A stretch of DNA of 64,000 nucleotides from a virus. Below, piece after piece: positions 39,451-47,932 of this stretch. The stretch lies in the IMG/VR virus record IMGVR_UViG_3300049001_000029, positions 1 through 64,000 of that record. The stretch is one strand, 5' to 3'. The translations under genes and the position numbers were made by a program. Numbering within the stretch: the first letter of the stretch is position 1; every line of letters begins with the position of its first letter. Under the pieces are notes generated by a model. That model ran no database searches and had not been told where the DNA came from. It saw nothing but the letters and a program-made list of their open reading frames with translations.

Positions 39451-39819
39451 CTAGTCCGCGAACGAATGCTTGTTGATGCGGCGCAGCTCGTTGGCCTCGG
39501 TCTGAACGCGCTCCTGCTCGTCCTTCGCTTCCTGCTCTCGGTCACGCGGCTTCGGTTCCTTGAAGTTCGCGGCACCCAGCGCCTCGCCGGCCTTGTTCCA
39601 GGCGGCGTTCTTCTCTTCGTCGGAAGCATCCTCGTCGACAAGAACAACAAAGTTCGTCGACTCAGCCGGGTCACCGTTGTGGTCGCGCGACACCATCGCC
39701 ACATGGCTCGCCCGAGCCTGCGCGGAACCCTTCTCGGCGGCGTCCCGCGCGTCCGCTGACGCATGCTCCGGCTTGGGGCGCTGCGCCTCAGCCTTCGGCT
39801 GGCCAGTTGAAACAGCCAT
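39451..39819 (-). CDS. Helical late protein (122 aa)
   Basis: MAVSTGQPKAEAQRPKPEHA; charged, Ala-rich, coiled-coil-like at the end (EQEAKDEQERVQTEANELRR). AAGGAG precedes the ATG. Directly downstream of the capsid gene. Not recognised. Confidence 0.6.
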   Translation of the reverse strand: MAVSTGQPKAEAQRPKPEHASADARDAAEKGSAQARASHVAMVSRDHNGDPAESTNFVVLVDEDASDEEKNAAWNKAGEALGAANFKEPKPRDREQEAKDEQERVQTEANELRRINKHSFAD

Positions 39820-39842
39820 TACAACTCCTTAAAACGAGGAAT

Positions 39843-39879
39843 GCGGGAACCCCCGCCGGGGAGCAACGGGGGTGCCCGC
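39843..39879 (-). terminator. Hairpin after the capsid gene
   Basis: GCGGG-aa-CCCCCG paired with CGGGGG-tg-CCCGC. Lies just past the capsid stop; with the hairpin at 41196 it brackets the capsid gene, a common way to raise its transcript level. Confidence 0.6.
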
Positions 39880-39902
39880 GACCTACTGGGATAGAAGAAG
39901 GA

Positions 39903-41162
39903 TCAGGTGGCACTGTTCTTGTACGCAGCGACAGCGCTCGGGTCATCCGGGCGCCCATCGAGACGGGAATAACCGAAGAAACCGACCTGCATGAAATCGG
40001 CGTACCGCTCGTTCAGGCGGACAAGCTGCACGTCGTGAACCTGGCGGACGATGTAGCCGGCGTGGAAGTCGCCGAACAGAATCGACACCGCGTTCGCCGC
40101 CATCGAAGGCATGCCCTGGTCGATGGTGTAGGGAATGCCGTTGATGGTGGCCGCCATGCCCACGGTCGGGACCGGAACCCACAGGGGGCGACCCTGGGTG
40201 TCCTTCAACTTGCGCAGCGTGCGCAGCGTCGAATCGTTCATGACGTAGCGGACGTTCCCGGTGCGGTATGCCGGGTCGATGGAATGTTCGAGGTCCACGA
40301 GGTCGTCATAGATGACGGTGGCGACCTGACCGGTCAAGCCGGTCTTGCCGATGGTGATGCCCTGCGTGATACCAGTGGGCTGAGACGAGCCACTTCCCGC
40401 GATCAGGTGCGCCGCGACAGCTCGCCCGATTCGCTCGCCCAGCTTTCCTGGCAACCAGCTGGCCAGGTTGAACGCCGAGTCGTTCAACAGCTCCCACGAG
40501 ATCAGGACGAGACCCGAGGTGTACTTCCAGGCGTTCATGGTCCGCGTACCGAACGTGACGTCCAGTGACGTGACCTGTGTATTTTCCGAGAGGATTGAGC
40601 CCACATTGCCGGTGTCGTTGTTCGTCGGCCACTGCAGCGGATTGCCCGTGTCGGTGCTGATGACGTTGCACACGTTCAGCAGGCCGCCGTAAGCCTTCAG
40701 GGTCTCCACCATGACGTTGCGGAAACCCGGGGGCACCGTGTAGCCACCAGCGGTGTTCGTCGACTCACCCAGCGCGCGGGTCTCGTCAGTGCTCCAGCCA
40801 GAGGCCAGCACACGGCGCTGCTCGACATCCATCTCACTGACGCCGCGCACCAGGTAGTCGCTGAACGCGCGTTCGTAAGTCTCGGTGTGTTTTGCGGCGC
40901 GCTGTTCCGAGGTCTCCTCCGGGTTCTCCGCACCGGTCGCCTGGATTGCGCCCTGGTAGGCCGGGGCGTCGCGCTTGGCCTGACGCTCAAGACGGTCGAT
41001 GTCAGCGGACACCACGTCGATGTCCGCGTTGGCCTTGTCCCAGTTGGCGCGCTCCTCAGCGGTCCAATCCCGGTCTTCCTCTTCAGCGGCGCGCTGAATC
41101 TCCTGCATCCGATTGAAGAGCCTGTTCTGCTCGTCAATCTTCCGCTTCAAAAAATCTGACAT
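39903..41162 (-). CDS. Major capsid protein, HK97 fold
   Basis: 419 residues from the ATG at 41162 with AAAGGA upstream. Residues ~1-110 are a coiled-coil delta/scaffold domain (SDFLKRKIDEQNRLFNRMQE), removed by the prohead protease in HK97-type phages. The rest is the HK97 fold: GGYTVPPGFRNVMVETLKAY, WELLNDSAFNLASWLPGKLG, MNDSTLRTLRKLKDTQGRPL, and the final GRPDDPSAVAAYKNSAT. Confidence 0.9.
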   Translation of the reverse strand: MSDFLKRKIDEQNRLFNRMQEIQRAAEEEDRDWTAEERANWDKANADIDVVSADIDRLERQAKRDAPAYQGAIQATGAENPEETSEQRAAKHTETYERAFSDYLVRGVSEMDVEQRRVLASGWSTDETRALGESTNTAGGYTVPPGFRNVMVETLKAYGGLLNVCNVISTDTGNPLQWPTNNDTGNVGSILSENTQVTSLDVTFGTRTMNAWKYTSGLVLISWELLNDSAFNLASWLPGKLGERIGRAVAAHLIAGSGSSQPTGITQGITIGKTGLTGQVATVIYDDLVDLEHSIDPAYRTGNVRYVMNDSTLRTLRKLKDTQGRPLWVPVPTVGMAATINGIPYTIDQGMPSMAANAVSILFGDFHAGYIVRQVHDVQLVRLNERYADFMQVGFFGYSRLDGRPDDPSAVAAYKNSAT

Positions 41163-41195
41163 GTCGAGGCCGCGTCCTTTCTGGGGCACGCAAAA

Positions 41196-41225
41196 CAACC
41201 CCACACGCAGAAGCGCGGGGGGTTG
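41196..41225 (-). terminator. Hairpin between protease and capsid genes
   Basis: CAACCCC with GGGGTTG, 16-base loop. Possible attenuator upstream of the capsid ribosome site. Confidence 0.5.
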
Positions 41226-41243
41226 CGGTGGTTGGTTTAGGTG

Positions 41244-42185
41244 TTACGCGGCTACAGGCTGTCGACGCAGCTTCTCCAGCTGCCTCAGACGTGCCTGAGC
41301 CAGTTCACGCTCCGATGGGGCGTTCCGAGTGGACGCGGCCGGCTCGGGTGTCTCATCGCTGTCGGGGCCGCGAGTGGTCTCACCCGGCTCGCTGGCCGAC
41401 TCGTTCTTCCCGAGGCGTTCCTCGGAAGGCTCCATCGTGTTGCCCTTGGCGGTGATGGGCGTGTCAGTGCCAAGCACCTCACCCGAACCCAAGTCGACGA
41501 CGCTGCGCGCAAGCTCAGGGTCATACCCCAGTAGCGGCGCGAGCTCCGGGCGGTAACGCGCGGCCCGAGCGATCGCCGCCTGATCGCCTCGTCGCAAGAG
41601 TGCTGGCACAAGAGAATGCCGCAGCCCGGCAGTCGTCTCTTCATAGGCCGGGAAAGTAACGGCGCTCACTTCAATCAGCTTCACTTCTCTGATGATGCGA
41701 ACCTCGACCTCAACGCTGTTCCCATCGGAGGTACTGACCTCTTCAGTTGCCCAATCGTCCTTGGTGACCTGGAAACCGAAACTCATACCGGTAATGTTTC
41801 GTATCTGGAGGTTCGTTTTCAGGTCATTCACATAGGAAAGGCCGGTGTTCAGTGTTGAATCGGTGAGCAAACCACGTTGATCCTGCGACAGATACAGAGT
41901 ACCAGCGGAAACCCGGGATACCACGTAGTAGCTATCGTGGTCAATTAACATCCTGGCGTCACCCTCTGAGAGGGTCTTAGTGAATGAGCCTTCCGCAACT
42001 TCCTCGTAGAAGCCCCAGGTCAACGGATTCCCGATGGCAGTTCGCACGTTGAACACAGACGCATACCCAGAGAACCTCTGGGTTCCGCCTTCGGCATCCC
42101 GAATGTTAATGGAGGCGTCGGACAAGGTGAGGTCCCGGCGCTCTTCACCCGTCGGCAGACTAAGCATCGCCGATCCCTTCATCAT
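41244..42185 (-). CDS. Prohead protease, HK97 family
   Basis: 313 residues. Catalytic His in MLIDHDSYYV and Ser in ITGMSFGFQV with the usual spacing of ~50-60 residues; the fold core is QRFSGYASVFNVRTAIGNPL and VKLIEVSAVTFPAYEET. The last ~100 residues are an acidic, Ser/Glu/Arg-rich tail. Starts within the portal stop (ATGATG). It cleaves the capsid delta domain. Confidence 0.85.
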   Translation of the reverse strand: MMKGSAMLSLPTGEERRDLTLSDASINIRDAEGGTQRFSGYASVFNVRTAIGNPLTWGFYEEVAEGSFTKTLSEGDARMLIDHDSYYVVSRVSAGTLYLSQDQRGLLTDSTLNTGLSYVNDLKTNLQIRNITGMSFGFQVTKDDWATEEVSTSDGNSVEVEVRIIREVKLIEVSAVTFPAYEETTAGLRHSLVPALLRRGDQAAIARAARYRPELAPLLGYDPELARSVVDLGSGEVLGTDTPITAKGNTMEPSEERLGKNESASEPGETTRGPDSDETPEPAASTRNAPSERELAQARLRQLEKLRRQPVAA

Positions 42186-43423
42186 TCACCCGTTCCTAAT
42201 TGGTAGCCACCCAAAACCGGGTCGCTACCCATTGGGGCCTGCACGGTCGGTTGGATGTAGATGTCGCCGCCCTGGCCCTCCGGGATGGGCGGCATGTCCT
42301 CGGCGTACCGGATGTCGTTTGCCGACAGCACCCCGGCCTCACGCAGCACCGCGTAGTACTGCGCTCTAGCCACCGAGTCACCGCGCAGCAGCACATCCAT
42401 GTCGTACTTCGCTTCGAGGCCGTCCGGGAGCAGTTCCTTCGTGATCCGCTGCTCTGTCGGGCCTAGCCAGGACGGGTGCAAGTCGAACTGATTGAAGCCC
42501 CTGGCCTGCTGTTCGAGACCTGAACCCCACGAGGTGGTTTTGTCGGTCTGGTACATCAGGTACGGGGGGATGCCCCAAAACCGGGCCATCTCCGTGATCT
42601 GGAAGTCGCGGGACTCCAACAGCTGTGCGTCGTCGTTCGGCATCGTCAACGACTGGAACTTCGCCCCAGCATCCAACACCGCAACGCGGTGGGCGCCGTC
42701 GTTGCCGGAGAACCGTTCCGCCCACGCCGCCTGCAACTTCTCGGCCTGCTCCTGGTTGAGCTTGCTGTCGGTCTGCAACAGCCCGGACAGCAGGTTTCCC
42801 CGGCCGAACAGGTTCGCCCCGTACTTCTCCGCACCCAACGACAACCCGATTGCCTGCGCGGCCAGACGCACCGGGGAGAACCCGACAATGCCGTCATAGC
42901 CGAGGCCCGGAAGGTGAAAGATTTCAAACGGCGTCATCGGGGGCTGCATATGCCCCTTATCGTCTACGATCTTGAAGATTTTCCCGGTCGGGTTCAGTTC
43001 TGTTGGCGACGCCCTCAGCACCTGCACCTTGCTCGGGTGCACCACGTTCAACCAGGCGATGCGGCCTGACTGGGCGCGCATCTTCTGAGCGTAAAAGTTC
43101 CCCCACAAACAGCGGTGCACATACGACAGCCGCCAAAACTCCAGCCGCGTCATGTCCGGATGCGGAACGTTCAGCAGACTGTTGTTGCGCTGCTCCTTCG
43201 TGCCCGCCTTAAACACGTTGATCGGGAGCGCACCGCCAAGGCCCGAGACTAGCGATGTTGCCCGGTACACAGCGGACATACGCATCGCGGTCGTCTCAGT
43301 GATCGACACCCCCGCGTCGGTGGGGGCGTACATCCCCAAGTACGCGCCGACATTCGGCGCCGACAACGGCACCAGGGGGCTCTCGATGTTTGCTCTACGC
43401 TCGAACAGCCCGAACAAGCTCAC
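42182..43423 (-). CDS. Portal protein, HK97 family
   Basis: 413 residues. Typical motifs: MRMSAVYRATSLVSGLGGAL near the start, FWRLSYVHRCLWGNFYAQKM, EIFHLPGLGYDGIVGFSPVR, and FWGIPPYLMYQTDKTTSWGS. Forms the dodecameric DNA entry ring. Coupled by ATGA to the upstream small membrane gene and downstream protease. Confidence 0.9.
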   Translation of the reverse strand: MSLFGLFERRANIESPLVPLSAPNVGAYLGMYAPTDAGVSITETTAMRMSAVYRATSLVSGLGGALPINVFKAGTKEQRNNSLLNVPHPDMTRLEFWRLSYVHRCLWGNFYAQKMRAQSGRIAWLNVVHPSKVQVLRASPTELNPTGKIFKIVDDKGHMQPPMTPFEIFHLPGLGYDGIVGFSPVRLAAQAIGLSLGAEKYGANLFGRGNLLSGLLQTDSKLNQEQAEKLQAAWAERFSGNDGAHRVAVLDAGAKFQSLTMPNDDAQLLESRDFQITEMARFWGIPPYLMYQTDKTTSWGSGLEQQARGFNQFDLHPSWLGPTEQRITKELLPDGLEAKYDMDVLLRGDSVARAQYYAVLREAGVLSANDIRYAEDMPPIPEGQGGDIYIQPTVQAPMGSDPVLGGYQLGTGE

Positions 43424-43572
43424 GGTCGCCTCGCTAACGCGGGGCTTTCACACACCACAAACATGATCACACCAGCGATGATGAACCCAGCCGGCACATA
43501 GATCAGGACAACGCCTGTAACCACGGAGACGACGCACAGCAGCTGGACGACAAGCAGGAGCCACGGAGGCAT
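43420..43572 (-). CDS. 50-aa membrane protein before portal
   Basis: From the ATG at 43572 with AAGGAG: MPPWLLLVVQLLCVVSVVTG, then a second hydrophobic stretch (AGFIIAGVIMFVV) and basic end. ATGA overlap with the portal gene. A tiny membrane protein in this place is frequent in actinophages; role unknown. Confidence 0.6.
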   Translation of the reverse strand: MPPWLLLVVQLLCVVSVVTGVVLIYVPAGFIIAGVIMFVVCESPALARRP

Positions 43573-43622
43573 CCAAGGCTCCTTTCTAAAGATGTAGAAT
43601 GCGGGCCGCAGGGTGTACAATA

Positions 43623-43635
43623 GTAGAAAATCTAC
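43623..43635. promoter_or_regulatory. Operator-like inverted repeat
   Basis: GTAGA-AAA-TCTAC between two divergently read genes, with TACAAT (43616-43621) as a possible plus-strand -10 box. It likely controls the small plus-strand gene that follows. Confidence 0.4.
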
Positions 43636-43653
43636 AACTGCGGGGCGAAGCTA

Positions 43654-43854
43654 ATGGACTCCAATGGGCTTTTGAATCGTAATGAACACTCTGCTGCTCG
43701 GAGCTGGACAGTAAGCGTGCAGCTGCGAGTTTGGTTCAGTGCGACTGTTGACGCTGACTCCGAGGATCAGGCCGTCGCGGCTGTCGAGGATGCCGCTCGT
43801 ACCGAGTACGGCGATGACATCTTCGTGTATCCGGGCGGAGTGGAGATCGCGTAG
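43654..43854 (+). CDS. Moron-like small protein, opposite strand
   Basis: 66 residues; the second half (SATVDADSEDQAVAAVEDAA, ... DDIFVYPGGVEIA) has the acidic, regular codon pattern of a real small protein. It is the only plus-strand gene within the late block between portal and large terminase, with its own upstream inverted repeat, as expected for a moron expressed independently in the lysogen. Function unknown. Confidence 0.55.
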   Translation: MDSNGLLNRNEHSAARSWTVSVQLRVWFSATVDADSEDQAVAAVEDAARTEYGDDIFVYPGGVEIA

Positions 43855-44127
43855 TTCTGATCGAGAAGTCGGCCGCCAAGATTCAGAACTGTCCCGCGAC
43901 GCAGCGACCGCTGCCAAGTCAGCCGAGCTGAGCTTGGTAAAGCGACTTGGGTGCGATCGCCCAGACAAGATCGGCTCGGCGTAGCCGAGCATGATCAGCA
44001 CATCTCCCCCAGGTTCGATTGATGTACGCGGTACATTAGGTGCGTTGTCAATGCCTGACTCTCTCCCAAAACGGAAGGTCTCGGTGAAGCACGGTGCGGG
44101 AGTCTAATATATGGGGCTATGACCGAG
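43855..44127. other. Gene-free spacer with palindrome
   Basis: No gene I can support. It holds the palindrome ATGTAC-GCG-GTACAT at 44022-44036 next to a TTGACA on the minus strand, possibly a repressed leftward promoter. Confidence 0.4.
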
Positions 44128-44425
44128 TTATCCATCGGCCTCTAGGGATTTGAGTATCGGCTTATAGATCTGCCCCTGAGGCACCAAGTAGGTTATCCGC
44201 TCTCTGTGGACCCACTTTACCTCGGCATTTTCGGCTGTGTCGATGTTGCTGGCCTCACCTGTTACGTGTGCACAGAGCAGGTACTCGCAGAGCACATAGG
44301 CCGGGCTTCACAATTCCGGCGGGAAACTGCCACCGCGTAGCCTCCGAGTCCTCGTGGCGAGGGCTCACCATGAGCACCTCGGCACCCTTCCGGACGAGCT
44401 CAGAAGGCGTAGAGCTTCTACGCGG
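44128..44425 (-). pseudogene. Degraded NUDIX hydrolase lacking the NUDIX box
   Basis: One minus-strand frame reads ELVRKGAEVLMVSPRHEDSE ... ATRWQFPAGIVKPG, the start of an actinobacterial NUDIX enzyme. Immediately after, another frame reads YVLCEYLLCAHVTGEASNID ... AENAEVKWVHRERITYLVPQ and ends LKSLEADG, its normal C-terminus. The ~35 residues between (NUDIX box GX5EX7REUXEEXGU) are absent, and the junction shifts frame. No start codon remains. A deletion destroyed the catalytic centre. Confidence 0.8.
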
Positions 44426-44512
44426 CTAGAGCAGCGGGAAGTCCCGTGGTGTCGCGCCGTCCTAGGCAACGGCAGACCAGCGCCGGTTCGAGCCCGGCCA
44501 CCCTGCGCTTTT
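44426..44512. other. Spacer after the large terminase gene
   Basis: Contains GCCGG-TTCGAGC-CCGGC (44482-44498), which looks like a tRNA T-arm, but no acceptor or D-arm partner fits; see rejected items. Otherwise no feature. Confidence 0.3.
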
Positions 44513-46120
44513 TCACCAAACGCTAGGGATAAGTTCCTCTGCTAGATGACCGTGCTCGATGGCCCAACCCCGGGCCTCATACGCCAGCAGCGCCGCTATG
44601 AACGCCGAGATCGACTGAGCCCACGACTTCTTCACCACACGCTGATAGTTCTCCGGCCGCCCCGGCTCCCGCTCCTCAGCCGACGGGCGGCGTTTCCCGT
44701 CCGCCAAGGCGGCACCAGACGCATGCTTGGTGAGCACCTCAGACCCGTCGTGCACGATCTCATCGCCCCGGTGCGCGGTCATGAACCGCTCAACCAGCTG
44801 GTCCATGCGCATCTCACTGTTGAGCCAGATTTCCAGAACTTTTGACTCGCCGTTGGAGTCGTACTCGCCGGCCCACTCGTCGACCTGGTCCTGCCAGCCG
44901 TGCGGGCTGGCCATTATCACCACGACGTCGTAGGCGTTGAACGCGTCCGACACGGCCTCACGGACCTCGGCTCGGGGGATGCGCCACTCCTGACCGGCCT
45001 CGAACGACTTGTCCCACGTGCGGAGGTGGAACAGCAACCCATCGGACAGCCTTGACGCACACAGCGACGTGGCGTCCTTGGACTGGGTGCCGTGGAACCC
45101 GAGTGCGACACGCTCCCCCGGTACCAGCACAGCCGTCGAATCGGCTTGCCCCGCCCACTTCAACATGTCCACCGCGTCCCTAGAGCCCACAGTGATCTCA
45201 TTGAGGTAGTAGCGCCGCACTTCACCTTCGGAATGCGCGGGGTTCTGGATTTCCTTCTTAATTCGGGATAAACGGACCCATCCGCCGCGTTCTACCGCCG
45301 AATCCCCGTAAATATAGGCTAATTCAGCCGTTAATTCAGGATCATTGTGCAAATCTATACGAGAACGTGGCGGTCGGTAATCCACGTACACGTGGGCGTC
45401 TTTTGCTTCAAATGTCTGCTGCGCCACCGAGCGCTCCGCCGGGTCCCACGCATTGCTGATCTCAATCCAACGGCCATCCATGCCACCCAAGTTCCGCTTC
45501 AACGTCCGCGCCAACCTGAGCCCACCGCTAGTTTCGGTCATCAATTGCGACTCGGTGAGCGAAACCATCGTGACCCGGGCGCCCTGACGGGCACGGCTCG
45601 AAGACGTCACAGGCTCGATACGGCCGCCACCCGGCAGATTAATTCGAGTCTCCCCCGGATCAACCCCAGGCGTCGATGCTAGAGGGCCTTCCCGCAACAT
45701 CGTGAGCAGCGGCCGGAACGTGTTACCGGTCTGCTCCTCCGCGTTGCCGGCACACTGAATCCACGGGGTAGCCCACGGCCTACCGACGGGATCACCCTTG
45801 GCGTTCCAGCCCGCGAACCTGACTGGGCCGAGAGCTTCCGCGCAAATCAACGCCGCCGCGAACGGGTCCTTCCCCCACTTCTGGGGCCTGACCAGCAACG
45901 CACCGTTGAACTGAAACGCATCCGAGCCTTCGCCGTCGCGGGCGTTCGGCACCAACCGATAGGTGTGCAGCAGGTGCATGTACTGCTCATCGGTCAGGAT
46001 GTACGGCTCACCCATCCGCTCGCCATCAGGGATGATCACGTTGTCCATGATCCAGGCGGCTACCTCGTGACCCAGCGTCGGGAACATATCCCCATCAGGG
46101 TCAGGACCACGCCACGGCAC
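44513..46120 (-). CDS. Terminase large subunit
   Basis: 535 residues. ATPase: Walker A-like RPQKWGKD in LLVRPQKWGKDPFAAALICA, a Walker B-like VTMVSLTES with catalytic Glu, and the nuclease part with ALGFHGTQSKDATSLCASRL (first Asp-type ligand region) and VVIMASPHGWQDQVDEWAGE. Cuts and pumps DNA through the portal. GTG start; the upstream gene's stop shares base 46120. Confidence 0.9.
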   Translation of the reverse strand: MPWRGPDPDGDMFPTLGHEVAAWIMDNVIIPDGERMGEPYILTDEQYMHLLHTYRLVPNARDGEGSDAFQFNGALLVRPQKWGKDPFAAALICAEALGPVRFAGWNAKGDPVGRPWATPWIQCAGNAEEQTGNTFRPLLTMLREGPLASTPGVDPGETRINLPGGGRIEPVTSSSRARQGARVTMVSLTESQLMTETSGGLRLARTLKRNLGGMDGRWIEISNAWDPAERSVAQQTFEAKDAHVYVDYRPPRSRIDLHNDPELTAELAYIYGDSAVERGGWVRLSRIKKEIQNPAHSEGEVRRYYLNEITVGSRDAVDMLKWAGQADSTAVLVPGERVALGFHGTQSKDATSLCASRLSDGLLFHLRTWDKSFEAGQEWRIPRAEVREAVSDAFNAYDVVVIMASPHGWQDQVDEWAGEYDSNGESKVLEIWLNSEMRMDQLVERFMTAHRGDEIVHDGSEVLTKHASGAALADGKRRPSAEEREPGRPENYQRVVKKSWAQSISAFIAALLAYEARGWAIEHGHLAEELIPSVW

Positions 46121-46491
46121 TACGACACCGGGAAGGGAAGCGGCTTGCCCGGCTTGCCCTCTAGTTGAACAGTGTAGACACGGTATCGGGCGTCTTTACT
46201 TCCCGAAGGATTGCCTTCATCATCCTTGTCCACGTAAACGAAACTGCGACTCTCTTCATTATCCAGATCGTCACCTTCCCAGTCGAATAATAGGACTGAC
46301 ACGGTGTTACGGCGAACATCCCGCGCTGCCCAACCCTTAAATGGGACCTGATACAGAGGCACTCCGTGGATCTTCATCCACTCTTCCCAGGCTTTGTACT
46401 CTTCGGTGCCACACTTCACTTCGTACTCACGATACGAACAAGAAAGAGATTGGCAGTCGGTATTGATTCGCCTATCGGTTTCGACGGGCAT
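46120..46491 (-). CDS. Hypothetical protein with duplicated start region
   Basis: 123 residues from the ATG at 46491 (MPVETDRRINTDCQSLSCSY), AAGGTGG upstream. The middle (WEEWMKIHGVPLYQVPFKGW and VYTVQLEGKPGKPLPFP) resembles the neighbouring gene at 46560, so the two look like diverged paralogues. An open frame extends upstream only because the 52-bp duplication can be read in two frames. Confidence 0.6.
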   Translation of the reverse strand: MPVETDRRINTDCQSLSCSYREYEVKCGTEEYKAWEEWMKIHGVPLYQVPFKGWAARDVRRNTVSVLLFDWEGDDLDNEESRSFVYVDKDDEGNPSGSKDARYRVYTVQLEGKPGKPLPFPVS

Positions 46492-46557
46492 AGATTCCAC
46501 CTTTTCAGTCGGTATTGATTCGCCTATCGGTTTCGACGGGCATAGATTCCACCTTTT
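46454..46557. repeat. 52-bp tandem duplication
   Basis: Two identical copies, 46454-46505 and 46506-46557, each containing AAGGTGG, an ATG and the first codons of the gene. Because 52 is not a multiple of 3, the upstream copy encodes a 12-codon ORF (MPVETDRRINTD, stop) just before the real start. Confidence 0.9.
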
Positions 46558-46559
46558 CA

Positions 46560-46862
46560 TCACGGCACTGGGAAGGGCTTCGGAGGCGCCAGCAGGCTCA
46601 TCTCACGATGCACCGTGATCTCCTCCCCATCCCGCACACCCGACTCCAGCCACGCGATCTGATACTGCTTCAGGCCGCGCCGCTGGTCCACGTTGTCACG
46701 TCGCTCAACCCAGTGCGTGAGCAGGACCTCAGACGGGTCGATGCCATGCTCGCGGAACCAGTCCTGCCAGAGCGCCACGTGCTCCGGGCTCTCATGCTGG
46801 ATGTCATCGCGGAACCACTCACGCACTGGACGCGGAGGCGGCCTAAGACGCATCGGGATCAA
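46560..46862 (-). CDS. Hypothetical protein, paralogue of neighbour
   Basis: 100 residues: WQDWFREHGIDPSEVLLTHW ... then VHREMSLLAPPKPFPVP, aligning by eye with WEEWMKIHGVPLYQVPFKGW ... GKPLPFP of the next gene. Both lie between small and large terminase genes. Not recognised. Confidence 0.6.
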   Translation of the reverse strand: MIPMRLRPPPRPVREWFRDDIQHESPEHVALWQDWFREHGIDPSEVLLTHWVERRDNVDQRRGLKQYQIAWLESGVRDGEEITVHREMSLLAPPKPFPVP

Positions 46863-46888
46863 CTCCCTCGGTGTGTAACAATCTGGGC

Positions 46889-47097
46889 ATGGCGCACACG
46901 ATCCTCACTACCGAACAAGTTGCAGTTCAGCTCAACCGCTCCCCCGCCACGGTCAGTACTGGCGGAAGAACGGCGACGGCCCTCGTTCGTTCCGCATGGG
47001 CAAGCGGGTGGCCTACCTACAGCAGGACGTTGACGCGTTCGTTGAAGCCATGCGTGAGAAGGACACCCAGGTCAGCGGGGGCGGCGACGCGGCATGA
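46889..47097 (+). pseudogene. Frameshifted excisionase-like HTH gene
   Basis: Starts MAHTILTTEQVAVQLNRSPA (a MerR/AlpA-type HTH_17 opening) and would continue TV-QYWRKNGDGPRSFRMGKR then VAYLQQDVDAFVEAMREKDT to TGA at 47095-47097. One base is missing near 46953, so the present frame becomes STGGRTATALVRSAW. Without the deletion it would be a ~69-residue excisionase-family DNA-binding protein, the usual partner of an integrase. Confidence 0.7.
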
Positions 47098-47477
47098 ACG
47101 CCCCTAGACGCCAAAACCCCCCGACGGGGGGGCCGGGGGGAGTCGGGGCATTACTACTTACACAGCAGAGCAGTCCCGATTCTAGCCGTCCATCGTCCGA
47201 GGTCAAGGTCTACGCGAGCGAGGCGCTCCCTCCCGCGCCAGGCCGCCGATTCTGGGCGTACGTGGTGTCTTGCCCCCAAGGCCATCAGCACATCCACCGG
47301 GGCGGACCACCCCGCCCGGCCGGGTACTTGCGCACCTCACGGTGCAGGTCTGCGGGGCTGTTTCACGGCCGCTGTGCTTCTCGGCGCCAACCCCCGGTCG
47401 ACCCGTCACCTTGGGTAACTTCTCATAGGGCTTATCCCCGCTCGTATGTGCGCCGCGCCGCTCAGCCCGCGCCCTAG
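47094..47477 (+). CDS. Possible small metal-binding protein
   Basis: ATG overlaps the excisionase stop (ATGA). The central part RRFWAYVVSCPQGHQHIHRG ... PAGYLRTSRC resembles small actinophage proteins with C-x2-G-H...C ligands. But a GC hairpin (47117-47132) sits near the start, and both ends look non-coding, so the true gene may be shorter or decayed. Confidence 0.4.
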   Translation: MNAPRRQNPPTGGPGGVGALLLTQQSSPDSSRPSSEVKVYASEALPPAPGRRFWAYVVSCPQGHQHIHRGGPPRPAGYLRTSRCRSAGLFHGRCASRRQPPVDPSPWVTSHRAYPRSYVRRAAQPAP

Positions 47478-47479
47478 AG

Positions 47480-47932
47480 CTAGCCGACATCAGGATCAAC
47501 AGCCTTCAGCCGAGGACGCGCAGGAGACACCTGCCGCTGTTCCTCAACCTCGTTCGCCACGATCACCCAATCCAGGCGCTTCAACGCAGCCGGCGAGAGA
47601 CCGAGTTCCTTCTCCAGCGCTGTCACCGTATTCAACGTTTGTGCAGTCGCCACATTATTACGCATCTCAACTTCCACGATAAGTGACAACCGGCAATAAC
47701 GTGCAATCACCGTATCAATATGCATCCGCACCCACGCGGCGGCCTGCGCGGTACGCCACAACGTTTCCCACCGGTGCAACTCAAGCTCCGACGCCTCCAG
47801 CAAGGGCCACTCCGGGACAGGCCCGTCATAACCCTCCATCGGCAACTCAATGAGCTTGTGCGTCCGCGCGCGCGGTGTCGCGTTCTGACTCGACAACGGA
47901 CCACGACTACCAGTCAATTCGGACACCTCCAT
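47480..47932 (-). CDS. Terminase small subunit, P27-like
   Basis: 150 residues from the ATG at 47932; a TTG at 47917 with GGAGGT upstream is an alternative. Contains HRWETLWRTAQAAAWVRMHI and SLIVEVEMRNNVATAQTLNT, the helix pattern of phage P27-type small terminases. It recognises the packaging site. Separated from the large subunit by three small genes and a pseudogene. Confidence 0.75.
   Translation of the reverse strand: MEVSELTGSRGPLSSQNATPRARTHKLIELPMEGYDGPVPEWPLLEASELELHRWETLWRTAQAAAWVRMHIDTVIARYCRLSLIVEVEMRNNVATAQTLNTVTALEKELGLSPAALKRLDWVIVANEVEEQRQVSPARPRLKAVDPDVG

Noticed and set aside
43651-44001. 116-aa minus-strand ORF opposite the moron
   Set aside because: Mixed composition, and the opposite strand gives a better protein; although GGGGGAG lies near a start, I could not support it.
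44426-44512. tRNA gene or tRNA-derived att site
   Set aside because: GCCGG-TTCGAGC-CCGGC looks like a T-arm and GCCGT...ACGGC like a variable arm, but no 7-bp acceptor, D-arm or anticodon arm can be fitted.
44354-44545. 63-aa plus-strand ORF
   Set aside because: Antisense to the readable NUDIX remnant and to the large-terminase end; no ribosome site.
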